Shown here: piece by piece, positions 1 through 7,662 of the stretch | Numbering within the stretch: the first letter of the stretch is position 1 | Layout: each line of letters starts with the position of its first letter | Assembly (NCBI RefSeq): GCF_015207105.1 | Contig: NZ_JADEXO010000007.1 | Coordinates: forward strand, 41,839-105,838 | Direction of reading: 5' to 3' | From: a cf. Phormidesmis sp. LEGE 11477 | GTDB taxonomy: Bacteria > Cyanobacteriota > Cyanobacteriia > Phormidesmidales > Phormidesmidaceae | Length of the DNA: 64,000 bases | Position numbers and translations under genes: made by a program | Notes under the pieces: model-generated | Database searches by the model: none | Told to the model about the DNA's origin: nothing | The model's input: only the letters and a program-made list of their open reading frames with translations

Positions 1-1469
1 ACTCTAGAATCCCTTCCAAAGTAGAGTCTAGAACAGACCATAAGCGCGTAGCAGAGCGGGCGATCGCATCGCCTCTTGAACGTGAATCCACCGCGATAAC
101 CGTCCGAGAAAAGCCGAATCAAACTGCTCCCTTTGGCCTGCGGCGCGTTCTCAAAAACACGCTGCTAGGGGCAGCTTTTACAGCGACAGCGTTAGTGACG
201 GCTGGGTTGGGTGCGATCGCGGTGATTACCTTTCCCCTACCTCGTCAGCTCAGCGGTGAAGCCGTTGCGCCCCCCCTCACTGACCTTTGGCGTTCTGGCT
301 TTCGCTATCAGGTTGCTCACCCTGTCAACATTCTGGTCATGGGTCTAGACGAAGCGAGAGATATTGAAGGGGCAACCCCAGAAGATCTCGTTGGCCGCAC
401 CGATACGATGCTGCTCGTTCGCGTTGATCCAGACGCAGATATCGTCAACGTTATGTCTATCCCTCGCGATACTCGGGTCGAGATTCCGGGCTACGGCATC
501 GATAAAATCAACGAGGCCAATGCTGAAGGCGGCGCAGAACTCGCGGCTCAAACCGTCAGCCGCAACTTCAGCAACGTAGAAATTGATCGATACATCAGAG
601 TTAGCACCACTGCCTTTAAAGAGATCGTCGACCTAGTCGGTGGCATTGAAGTGCTAGTACCCAAAGCGATGGAATATGAGGACAAAACCCAAGGGCTCGT
701 CATTGATTTAGAACCCGGACTGCAAACTTTGAATGGTGATCAGGCAGAACAATTCGCTCGATTTCGGCAAGATGCCTACGGCGACATTGGCCGAGTGCAA
801 AGACAGCAAATTCTACTTAAAGCATTACGCCAGCGGCTCACCAACCCCACCGTACTACCCAAGCTACCGCAGATTATTCGAGTCTTACAAAAACGCATCG
901 ATACTAACCTAACCGTAGAAGAGCTGCTAGCACTGGCAGGTTTCGGCCTAGATCTTGAGCGTCAAGATCTGCAGATGGTGATGTTACCAGGCAGGTTCAG
1001 CACGCCAGAAGAATACCGGGCTAGCTACTGGCTCTCTGACCCGTCAGTCAATAGCGAGATTATGCGGACGTATTTTGATGCGGACACCGTCGAATTCGTC
1101 AACGATATCGGAACCAATTATTACGAGACGCCTTCTGACTGGGCGCTGAGTAACCTGAGAGTGGCTGTACAAAACGCAACTAACGAGCGATATGCTAGCT
1201 CCTCTATGGCAGAGTATCTGAGAGACCAAGGATTTTACGATGTATACGTTGTTACTAACTGGCCTAGGGTAGAGCGCGAAACTTCAGTCGTCGTTCAGCG
1301 AGGAGACGTTGGCAGCGCTAGAGAAATCAAATCTATTCTTGATTTAGGTCAGGTCGTCTCTGAGTCGACAGGCGATATCGATTCTGATATCACGATTCGG
1401 GTGGGTGAAGATTGGCTAGAACAAATTGATCCAGATTGGCAGCGCCTTCCTTATGACGGCCCTAGGTAG
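1..1469 (+). CDS. LytR-CpsA-Psr (LCP) family protein, 5' end outside the window
   Basis: LCP enzymes transfer undecaprenyl-linked glycopolymers to the cell wall or act on related lipid-linked glycans at the outer face of the inner membrane. The frame is open from base 3 without a stop, so the GTG at 195 is probably internal and the gene starts upstream of the window. A hydrophobic segment at bases 150-245 (LLGAAFTATALVTAGLGAIA) is the expected single N-terminal membrane anchor. It is followed by the LCP core with DTMLLVRVDP, SIPRDTRVEIPGYG and KINEANAEGG, which carry the conserved Asp and Arg residues. The last 110 residues (LRVAVQNATN to the end) look like a LytR_C domain. The family is clear; the substrate in cyanobacteria is not known from sequence. 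Confidence 0.88.
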   Translation, partial: SRIPSKVESRTDHKRVAERAIASPLERESTAITVREKPNQTAPFGLRRVLKNTLLGAAFTATALVTAGLGAIAVITFPLPRQLSGEAVAPPLTDLWRSGFRYQVAHPVNILVMGLDEARDIEGATPEDLVGRTDTMLLVRVDPDADIVNVMSIPRDTRVEIPGYGIDKINEANAEGGAELAAQTVSRNFSNVEIDRYIRVSTTAFKEIVDLVGGIEVLVPKAMEYEDKTQGLVIDLEPGLQTLNGDQAEQFARFRQDAYGDIGRVQRQQILLKALRQRLTNPTVLPKLPQIIRVLQKRIDTNLTVEELLALAGFGLDLERQDLQMVMLPGRFSTPEEYRASYWLSDPSVNSEIMRTYFDADTVEFVNDIGTNYYETPSDWALSNLRVAVQNATNERYASSSMAEYLRDQGFYDVYVVTNWPRVERETSVVVQRGDVGSAREIKSILDLGQVVSESTGDIDSDITIRVGEDWLEQIDPDWQRLPYDGPR

Positions 1470-1517
1470 CTGCCAAAAATATTTGGGAAAACCATAGCCG
1501 AGGAACTTAGCCAAGAG

Positions 1518-1601
1518 ATGAGTTTACTATCAACTGCCATAGCTTTGGTATTGGCCTGTGGGTGGGTAATTTTATTTGCGATCCCTGTCAACGTCGAGTA
1601 G
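1518..1601 (+). CDS. possible 27-residue single-pass membrane peptide
   Basis: A short frame, ATG at 1518 to TAG at 1599, encodes an almost entirely hydrophobic peptide (MSLLSTAIALVLACGWVILF followed by AIPVNVE). That is one full membrane span. A GAGGAA lies about 13 bases upstream, which is rather far for a ribosome-binding site. Its composition resembles the one-helix subunits of photosynthetic complexes, but it matches none that I recall (PsaM, PsbM, PsbX, PetN, PetL, Ycf12). It sits in the 170-base gap between the LCP gene and the TPR lipoprotein gene. It may be a chance ORF. Confidence 0.25.
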   Translation: MSLLSTAIALVLACGWVILFAIPVNVE

Positions 1602-1646
1602 CTATGAGATGGTTGTTCGCTAGATAGCTGTTAGATAGCTTTGAGC

Positions 1647-2213
1647 ATGTATCAACTCTTTCAAAAGTCAGTGAGTGCTTTGGCGATCGCGCTATCACTC
1701 AGTACAGTTAGCGCTGCAGTTAGCGGTTGTTCCTCTTCGCCACAGACGGCTGAAGGCTGGCATCAGCAGGGAATTGTTCAAACTCAACAAAGCAACCTTG
1801 ATAAAGCCATTGAGAGTTTTGACAAGGCCGTGATGCTAGAAGCTGAAAATACAACAATGCTGGTGAATCGGGGGCTGGTACGTGATGAGCTAGGCGATCA
1901 TCAAGGGGCAATAGAAGACTATGGGCGTGCGATCGCTCTAGAGCCCACTCTCGTACCTGCTTACTACAACCGGGCTAACTCTTATCACAACCTAGAAAAG
2001 TACGAAAAATCCATAGCCGACTACAGTCAAGCTATAGACTTAGAGGCAGGCTTCGCCTATGCCTACGTCAATAGAGCCATCAACTATGAAATGCTGGGAG
2101 ATCTTGAACAAGCCACACAGGATCTCAACCTCGCTCTAGATACCTTCAAAGCCAACGAAGACCGAGAAAACATAGACAGAATCACCGCTAAACTTAGCGA
2201 GCTACAGTCCTAA
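1647..2213 (+). CDS. TPR-repeat lipoprotein
   Basis: A predicted secreted lipoprotein of 188 residues with tetratricopeptide repeats. The N-terminus (about residues 1-28) is a signal peptide ending in the lipobox AVSGC, so the mature protein would be lipid-anchored at Cys28. Residues 40-185 hold about four TPR units with the typical A.E.YGRAI.L.P and AYYNRAN.Y..L signatures. TPR lipoproteins usually scaffold protein-protein contacts in the periplasm or at the thylakoid lumen. I preferred the ATG at 1647 over the in-frame TTG at 1641; neither has a strong ribosome-binding site. No specific partner can be deduced from the neighbours. Confidence 0.8.
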   Translation: MYQLFQKSVSALAIALSLSTVSAAVSGCSSSPQTAEGWHQQGIVQTQQSNLDKAIESFDKAVMLEAENTTMLVNRGLVRDELGDHQGAIEDYGRAIALEPTLVPAYYNRANSYHNLEKYEKSIADYSQAIDLEAGFAYAYVNRAINYEMLGDLEQATQDLNLALDTFKANEDRENIDRITAKLSELQS

Positions 2214-2312
2214 TGATCTGTAGAGGGTTAGGTCACGCTTTAGAAGCTTTAGCCTTTGGCTGCATGTAGCGCCAAGCACATAGCAGCGGTGCGAAGAGTG
2301 CGTCGAAAATGC

Positions 2313-2978
2313 CTATTTTGCAATCCAGCGCCTTTCAAAGGCTCGCATACAGACAGCCACTCTAGAATTCCGCCCTGTGTCATCGAGAGCTTCGGGTGCT
2401 AGCTTCTGCTTCAGGCTGGCAATGCGATTTTGTACTGCCCTAACAGATAGGCTCATCTGTTTAGCAATTTCTTTGTCACTCAGAGAGTCGATGCACATTA
2501 AGCGTAAAATCTCTTGATCTTCCTCGCTCACGTCCGCCACCTCACGCAGCTCAGGCGATAGAGAATAGCGACCATCTACAGCAGCACGAACGCCTGCGGT
2601 AAAAGAATCTCTCAGCTTCAGCTTATTCACGACTGCAAATCCACCAAGATGTGGTCGAATCCGGTGGAGTATTGGTCGCAGTAACTCTGGTTCGACGGTA
2701 TATACCAAGACATTAAGCTGTGGATAATCATCGAGAATGTCCCTTAGTAAATTCAGTCCAGGCTTTGACGATCTTTCACCCACAGCATCGCGATACAGGA
2801 TGTCTACAATAATCAGCCTGGGCTGCTCTCTTTCGAGCTGCTGTTTTGCTTCTATTGGCGATGCCACATTGATACAGTTAGCATCTGTATCAAACATTTT
2901 TATGTATAAACTGTTGAACTCTGCCGTTTCGCCGTCATCTTCAACAATTAGATAAGTATTATTAATGCTACTAGTCAT
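2313..2978 (-). CDS. NarL/FixJ-type response regulator (receiver + LuxR HTH)
   Basis: A DNA-binding response regulator of 221 residues. The receiver domain (residues 8-135) carries the acidic pair VEDD and the phosphoacceptor candidate D59 in LIIVDIL; the usual KP after strand 5 is replaced by VNK. Residues 155-215 form a LuxR-type helix-turn-helix (EEDQEILRLMCIDSLSDKEI, then SVRAVQNRIASLKQKL). It is the last of three consecutive signalling genes on the minus strand and is paralogous to the receiver-only protein 97 bases upstream (shared INVLVY, E.LL/I, GGF.VVNK). The kinase at 3568-5529 is the likely phosphodonor. Its target promoters are unknown; the island's own upstream region is a natural candidate. 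Confidence 0.85.
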   Translation of the reverse strand: MTSSINNTYLIVEDDGETAEFNSLYIKMFDTDANCINVASPIEAKQQLEREQPRLIIVDILYRDAVGERSSKPGLNLLRDILDDYPQLNVLVYTVEPELLRPILHRIRPHLGGFAVVNKLKLRDSFTAGVRAAVDGRYSLSPELREVADVSEEDQEILRLMCIDSLSDKEIAKQMSLSVRAVQNRIASLKQKLAPEALDDTGRNSRVAVCMRAFERRWIAK

Positions 2979-3075
2979 AAGAGGCTCTAAGACTATGCTT
3001 TTTTTATAGAATTATCTATAGAGTAAACCCTACAGCCGGATCATTTCAATGCAAACTCTACTGCTTCTTGTGAAT

Positions 3076-3516
3076 TCAATCTAATGAAAGCTCGGCAGGT
3101 ATTCTTTTTTGACCAGACAGTGCGACGTTTGCTCCTGTTAGGAAAGCTTCTCTTAGATCCATCTTATTAACAATAGAAAAGCCTCCTTTATGCATCTCAA
3201 TACGTTTAGAAAGATGCTTTATCAGCTCAGGATTGGTGGAGTAGACCAGCACGTTAATAGTGGGATAGCATGAAAGAACGTGTTTCAAGAAACTAATACC
3301 TACGTCTTCTACAGCATCAGCTTCTTTGTGCCCAAAGAGAAGATCAACAACGAGCAGGTCAGGCCGGTGGCGTTCTAGCTCTCGCTTAGCCTCATACGGA
3401 TGCAAGCTAATTTCACAAGTAGCGCTTGGACTGATCAAGTGTAGAAACGTACAGTTATTGTGTGCAACTTCTTCTGTGTCCTCCACTACCAGAAAAGAAT
3501 ACTCTGGTTTTTCCAT
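3076..3516 (-). CDS. receiver-only response regulator
   Basis: A 146-residue stand-alone receiver domain. It shows VVEDTEE at the start, the phosphoacceptor candidate D58 in LLVVDLL, and the GGFSIVNKMDLREAF segment that closely matches the full-length regulator downstream. It ends within the linker, where the neighbour continues into its LuxR helix-turn-helix. The 97 bases to the next gene are too short to hold a lost HTH, so this is a domain-truncated duplicate rather than a frameshift. It may be a phosphate sink, a competitor for the kinase or a protein-interaction output. It lies 51 bases downstream of the kinase gene, probably in the same operon. Confidence 0.8.
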   Translation of the reverse strand: MEKPEYSFLVVEDTEEVAHNNCTFLHLISPSATCEISLHPYEAKRELERHRPDLLVVDLLFGHKEADAVEDVGISFLKHVLSCYPTINVLVYSTNPELIKHLSKRIEMHKGGFSIVNKMDLREAFLTGANVALSGQKRIPAELSLD

Positions 3517-3567
3517 AATCTGTTTAGTAAGGACGGCAGCTAAAGAAAGTCAATAGCATCTGCTGAT

Positions 3568-5529
3568 CTATAGAAAATCTCGTACGGACCATCTTAACTT
3601 AACCTGAAAGTAGCCTTCTTCAGTAATAGTTCTAGACCACCTACCTTCCGGCAGCTTTGAGGTTGCCTCGTCCATAGACTGAGCACCAAACCCTCTGGAT
3701 AGATTGCGTAGGTAAGATTGATCGAAGCCGCCATCATTAACTATCTGCAAGCAAGCTTGGCTTCCCTGACAGCGTAAAACTATCTTGACCCAAGCCGCTC
3801 TTCCTTTTGGTGGCTGAGCATGGTAGACGACATTGTTTATGGCATCTCGGTAAAAGCTAAACACGCTTTCTCTAGCTTCTATCCACCCATCATTCAAAAT
3901 GCTTTCATCTATTAAATCTATCTCGCTATCTACCTTCAGCTTTAGCTCGCTATCTACCTGAAGCTCCTCTAAGTGCTTGTGAATTGCCTCACACAGTCCC
4001 GGTTTTAGCTCGGGTGAGATGGCTAGTTCCTTCGCGCAAAGACGAGTTTCTTGTAAATTACTCCGAATACTTTCGCTAGCCTGCAATAGCTTTTCTATAG
4101 GCACCTGCAGATCACAATCTAGATTATCGATTCGCATCAGCTCTAACCTATCCATCGCCAGCTTCAAGTGATGTAGGGCATCTTGATGTACTCGATCTGC
4201 AATGCTTCTAAGTTGATTGCTAGCGTGGTTGACAATCGCCTGTCGTTCAGACAAAAGCGCTCGTACGTTTGCCAACTTCTGCTCTCTGATAGCCTTCTGT
4301 TGGTCTCTGTACAGCCAAAACATACCAGATCCCACAATAGTTACGATCCAGCTAGCTATTGGGGAGGCGATGGGTAGCAGAACATAAAAGTACGCAAACG
4401 CGAGCACTAGAAAACCGTAAAGAACTAGAGCTGATAGAAGCGTAAATAGAGTTCGGTTTCTCCTGGCTGCCCTCTCCCCTGGCGCTGAATAGAATATTAA
4501 AACGCCTAGCACATAACTAAAAAAGACACCGATGACTCCGACAACTGCATATTCAGCCCATCCTCTGTAGGGGATATACACCTGACCTTCAATCAGTCCA
4601 GAAATTTGGCTAGCTTGGGTCTCCGCTGCTGACACAGGACCTATGGTTACATCTATTGTTTGAGCTTCATCTTGCTCTGGTGCTGGATTAACCAAGCCAA
4701 GGATAACAACTTTACCTTCTAACTCTGATAGTTCTTTTGTTTCACTAAGGCGGCATCCGTATATTTCCTCCGCGCACTCTTCAAAGAGAGAATAAGTTTG
4801 ACGACTAAAATCTCTTATAGGTGCTTTAAACCTGGCAATGGAAAATAAGAAGCCACTATGGTTTCTTGGCCATCGATTGAGGGTACTTTCTTCGCTCTTA
4901 CCTTGATAGGTTAAAAGCTTTTTGTAACTGCTGTATGCGACTGACTGTAGTGAAATGGGTTCAAAGCTATCTTTACGAACAAAATCTCTTTCCAAAGAAA
5001 ACTGACTACTTGTGTTGATGTTGTTTTGAGCCTGAAAATTAGAGAACTCGAAATAGCCGTGAATAGCCTCAGGTGGCATAGCTGGTTCAAAGCTATCTGA
5101 ATCGTGTCCGATAAAATAGCTGTGCAAACCGATAGGAGGACTGTAGTCAGGGGGTACCGTAGACACTACGACAATTCTATCCTGATGTTCTGCAACTAGA
5201 CTGTGAAGTGCGTTAATATCGTCGCCTGTGTTTTGCACCGTGCTGACCCAGTGCTCTGGCGGATTGATTACAACAACTCCTACAGATAGCTCAGTTAGCA
5301 TTTCCTCTAATATTTCAGTATATAAAGAGGCGTGATCTCCTCTGAATTCGTCAATTCCTATAATGACAACTGGTTCCGAGGTAGTTCCTCTTCTGTCGCT
5401 TCCTAGTAGATATGGCTCTATTCCGCTGTCTACGCTCTTAGTGAAGGGGGCAGAATAGAGCAGAAAATGACAGCCTATACTGATGATTGAGCCTAATAAA
5501 GCACAGGTCAGAAATGATCGATGACGCAT
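3568..5529 (-). CDS. CHASE2-domain sensor histidine kinase (NarX-like)
   Basis: A membrane sensor kinase of 653 residues. One N-terminal helix is followed by a large extracytoplasmic CHASE2 domain (about residues 35-310, with VVIIGIDE near its start), then three transmembrane helices (about 325-410) and a cytoplasmic kinase core. The dimerisation region around IADRVHQDALHHLKLAMDRL resembles HisKA_3, but the phosphoacceptor His is followed by Gln instead of the usual Asp. The ATPase domain has an N-box (DAINNVVYHA), a G1-like NDGGFD and RGFGAQSMDEA in place of the GLGL-type G2. The fold and pairing with two LuxR-family receivers fit the NarX/DesK class. Two secreted paralogues are encoded just upstream on the same strand and could relate to the sensed signal; that is inference. 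Confidence 0.8.
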   Translation of the reverse strand: MRHRSFLTCALLGSIISIGCHFLLYSAPFTKSVDSGIEPYLLGSDRRGTTSEPVVIIGIDEFRGDHASLYTEILEEMLTELSVGVVVINPPEHWVSTVQNTGDDINALHSLVAEHQDRIVVVSTVPPDYSPPIGLHSYFIGHDSDSFEPAMPPEAIHGYFEFSNFQAQNNINTSSQFSLERDFVRKDSFEPISLQSVAYSSYKKLLTYQGKSEESTLNRWPRNHSGFLFSIARFKAPIRDFSRQTYSLFEECAEEIYGCRLSETKELSELEGKVVILGLVNPAPEQDEAQTIDVTIGPVSAAETQASQISGLIEGQVYIPYRGWAEYAVVGVIGVFFSYVLGVLIFYSAPGERAARRNRTLFTLLSALVLYGFLVLAFAYFYVLLPIASPIASWIVTIVGSGMFWLYRDQQKAIREQKLANVRALLSERQAIVNHASNQLRSIADRVHQDALHHLKLAMDRLELMRIDNLDCDLQVPIEKLLQASESIRSNLQETRLCAKELAISPELKPGLCEAIHKHLEELQVDSELKLKVDSEIDLIDESILNDGWIEARESVFSFYRDAINNVVYHAQPPKGRAAWVKIVLRCQGSQACLQIVNDGGFDQSYLRNLSRGFGAQSMDEATSKLPEGRWSRTITEEGYFQVKLRWSVRDFL

Positions 5530-5597
5530 ACGCCATAACCTGGTTGTAGTTGTACTGTCGGCAAGACAATCTCTATGCGTATTTAAGAGAAAGCTTG

Positions 5598-6047
5598 CTA
5601 GCCACAGTTCAATACGTAGCTTACTACTACGTAGGGCGATCGCTCTTGCTCGAAGATTAAGACTATCTGGTTACGACTAATTTCTTCGGCTGTCCAACGT
5701 CCGTATCGTCTTTGGTTAGAGGAATAAGCACTGATGTTAAATGTATCACCACCGAAGTAATTAGGATGAAGTCTAATTTCGTATGTACTACCTCCGGCGA
5801 AACGTCTGTTTAGAGACAGAGAGACAATGCCGCCTCTGCCCTCTCCTCTAAGTATCTGTCCATTACCACGACAAGAGATTTCATAGGCTGCGGCCATGTT
5901 AAAGCTGTTGAGTAACCCAGTGGAAGCCAAGAAGCCGAAGATTGAGCCCGCCGCTTTTATAGTCCGACCTGATGATAGCAGCGCACCAAATTTCTTTATT
6001 CCTGGTAATAAGCTTATCTTTGATTTCTTTCTAGAACAAAAGGACAT
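5598..6047 (-). CDS. small secreted protein, paralogue of the adjacent gene
   Basis: I do not recognise a family. The 149-residue product has a basic N-terminus and a hydrophobic stretch (GSIFGFLASTGLLNSFNMAA) that looks like a signal peptide or anchor. The rest is about 95 residues, beta-rich, with Cys near both ends (YEISC and VLNCG) that could form a disulfide. Shared motifs with the upstream neighbour are GNGQILRGEGRGGIVSL and RYGRWTAEE followed by a strand of V/I/F residues. It starts 7 bases after the end of that neighbour and ends 68 bases before the CHASE2 kinase start, so co-transcription with the signalling genes is likely. Confidence 0.6.
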   Translation of the reverse strand: MSFCSRKKSKISLLPGIKKFGALLSSGRTIKAAGSIFGFLASTGLLNSFNMAAAYEISCRGNGQILRGEGRGGIVSLSLNRRFAGGSTYEIRLHPNYFGGDTFNISAYSSNQRRYGRWTAEEISRNQIVLIFEQERSPYVVVSYVLNCG

Positions 6048-6054
6048 AGTTAAC

Positions 6055-6558
6055 TTACGAGTTCTTTAGCACTAGGATGTACTCAATCACCTTCAGCGTA
6101 TTTGTAAATGGAGAATTGGGTTGGTCTACTACTTCTGTTCTTATTTCAGTAAAAGTTACAATCATTTCATCCTCTCTTCTATATCTAAACTTCCATCTAC
6201 CGTTGCTAGCGTTGCTGTAGTCTCGATTGTCTTCTGGAATTGGCACTCGCTCTCCAGCCGATGGACCACTCAAGAAGTGAGCTGTTTTGCCTTCTATCTC
6301 TATCTCAAGAAAGGCTACTGCTCCAACACCTCTCCCCTGTATTATCTGCCCCCTCCCTTGCCAAACTTGCCGTTCGACATCTTCAGCTTCTAACTCCTCA
6401 GCGTTGACAATATCAGAGATGATCACGGCATTCTCGACTGCAGAGGCTACTTCTGGTATACCCCACAGAAGAGCTCCTATCGAAACTGTTCGAATACATA
6501 CCGCAGAGTATTGAAGCGCTTTTGTCATATTTTTATAGGCTTTTGGTTTTGAGTGCAT
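6055..6558 (-). CDS. small secreted protein, first gene of the signalling island
   Basis: An unrecognised 167-residue protein with an N-terminal hydrophobic segment (YSAVCIRTVSIGALLWG, then EVASA), probably a signal peptide cleaved after ASA. The mature part contains GRGQIIQGRGVGAVAFLEIE and NGRWKFRYRREDEMIVTF, which line up with the corresponding motifs of the downstream gene, so the two are diverged tandem duplicates. The pattern of alternating hydrophobic residues suggests a small beta-barrel or beta-sandwich. It is the 5'-most gene of a minus-strand run that continues through the kinase and its regulators. No function can be assigned. Confidence 0.6.
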   Translation of the reverse strand: MHSKPKAYKNMTKALQYSAVCIRTVSIGALLWGIPEVASAVENAVIISDIVNAEELEAEDVERQVWQGRGQIIQGRGVGAVAFLEIEIEGKTAHFLSGPSAGERVPIPEDNRDYSNASNGRWKFRYRREDEMIVTFTEIRTEVVDQPNSPFTNTLKVIEYILVLKNS

Positions 6559-6915
6559 TAGCTTAGCCTACGTCATTAGTCTCTAATTCGAGTGCGGTTT
6601 TCCGCAGAATTTGTTGCACTAAAGCCCTGCTAACTGTGCATAGATAACTATAGGAGAATCTTATTGATTTATATATTCTATTTCTATCAGCTTTTCTGAA
6701 GCTGTAGTAATACTCTCTAGAGTTGAGCTTTTCTAGTTCACGCGGTGTGTGTCTCTTTCTCCATCCACCCTAGCAGCTTAATTTATCGATTCGACATTCC
6801 ATCAAAACAACAAAAAGATTCTATTCCTGAGGTGTAACCGCGTCCATATACTCTATTAACCGTCTAGATCTCCAGATTCATCAAGCATTTGCCCCCAGCA
6901 ATAGGAGTCTGAACA
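6559..6915. promoter_or_regulatory. divergent intergenic region
   Basis: These 357 bases separate the minus-strand signalling island from the plus-strand coiled-coil protein. I see no coding frame and no RNA gene. It must hold the promoters of both units. On the plus side an AGGAG at about 6903-6907 sits eight bases before the ATG at 6916. Confidence 0.5.
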
Positions 6916-7521
6916 ATGCCAATGTCTGAAAATAACAGTTTCCACCTTGAGCCAGAACTTAATGGACGCGGCTACATAGACAACCTGCCCCAGAAGCTTC
7001 TAGCCTTGCCGCCTCATTCTGAACGTCCGCTTGATAAGATGCCTAACTTTCAAGACAAGTCCTATCAGGAGGTACTTGAAGAAGTTGTAGGAGTGGCTGT
7101 GAATAAGGCGATCGCAAAGAACAATCAGTTTCACGAACAGCGAATTTCGGATCAGCGCTACTACTATCAAGAACAGCTAAATGAACGTGATTCACTCATC
7201 CAGCAACTTGAAGATCAGCTAGCGCGTACAGCTCAGCCAATTCCAGAAGATGACAAAGGTATTCTTAGCCACATTCCAACAACCTATCAAATTCGACGTA
7301 GTAAAGCGCCCTTGTTTGACCAGTCGATAAAATCAGTCCATCGATTCATCTTCTTTGTTGTGCTTGGACTGGCTATATTTGGCGCGATCGCGATCGCCCT
7401 GCCCTATCAGGTTCTATGGATGGCCGCTGGTGACACTATCATGCTGCTGATTCCGTTTGTCTTCATAGCAGGTCTGTTGGTATCAGTTGCTATGTTCGTT
7501 CGGGAGGCTATAAAAGCTTAG
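6916..7521 (+). CDS. coiled-coil protein with two C-terminal membrane helices
   Basis: An unrecognised 201-residue protein. Residues 1-60 are polar and probably disordered, residues 60-110 are rich in Gln and Glu with coiled-coil character (YYQEQLNERDSLIQQLEDQL), and residues 133-197 contain two hydrophobic helices (FIFFVVLGLAIFGAIAIAL and MLLIPFVFIAGLLVSVAMFV). This arrangement suggests a cytoplasmic coiled coil anchored in a membrane. The ATG at 6916 has a good AGGAG ribosome-binding site; a second ATG two codons later is also possible. A strong hairpin follows the gene. No homologue is recalled. Confidence 0.7.
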   Translation: MPMSENNSFHLEPELNGRGYIDNLPQKLLALPPHSERPLDKMPNFQDKSYQEVLEEVVGVAVNKAIAKNNQFHEQRISDQRYYYQEQLNERDSLIQQLEDQLARTAQPIPEDDKGILSHIPTTYQIRRSKAPLFDQSIKSVHRFIFFVVLGLAIFGAIAIALPYQVLWMAAGDTIMLLIPFVFIAGLLVSVAMFVREAIKA

Positions 7522-7601
7522 TTTTCTAGCTAGTTTCGCCAATCTATAGCGAATGAAAAAGGCAAAGAGAGAACTGACTGACTATTTCCGGTAAGCGGTA
7601 A

Positions 7602-7642
7602 CAACAAAGTCAGGTTTGCCATACGGTAGCCTGACTTTGTTG
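7602..7642. terminator. bidirectional terminator-like hairpin
   Basis: A perfect 13-bp inverted repeat, CAACAAAGTCAGG at 7602-7614 and CCTGACTTTGTTG at 7630-7642, separated by 15 bases. It lies between two convergent genes (the coiled-coil protein and ispH), as expected for a shared terminator, though no long T-run follows. Confidence 0.6.
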
Positions 7643-7662
7643 ATCAAATCAAACAATACCAG

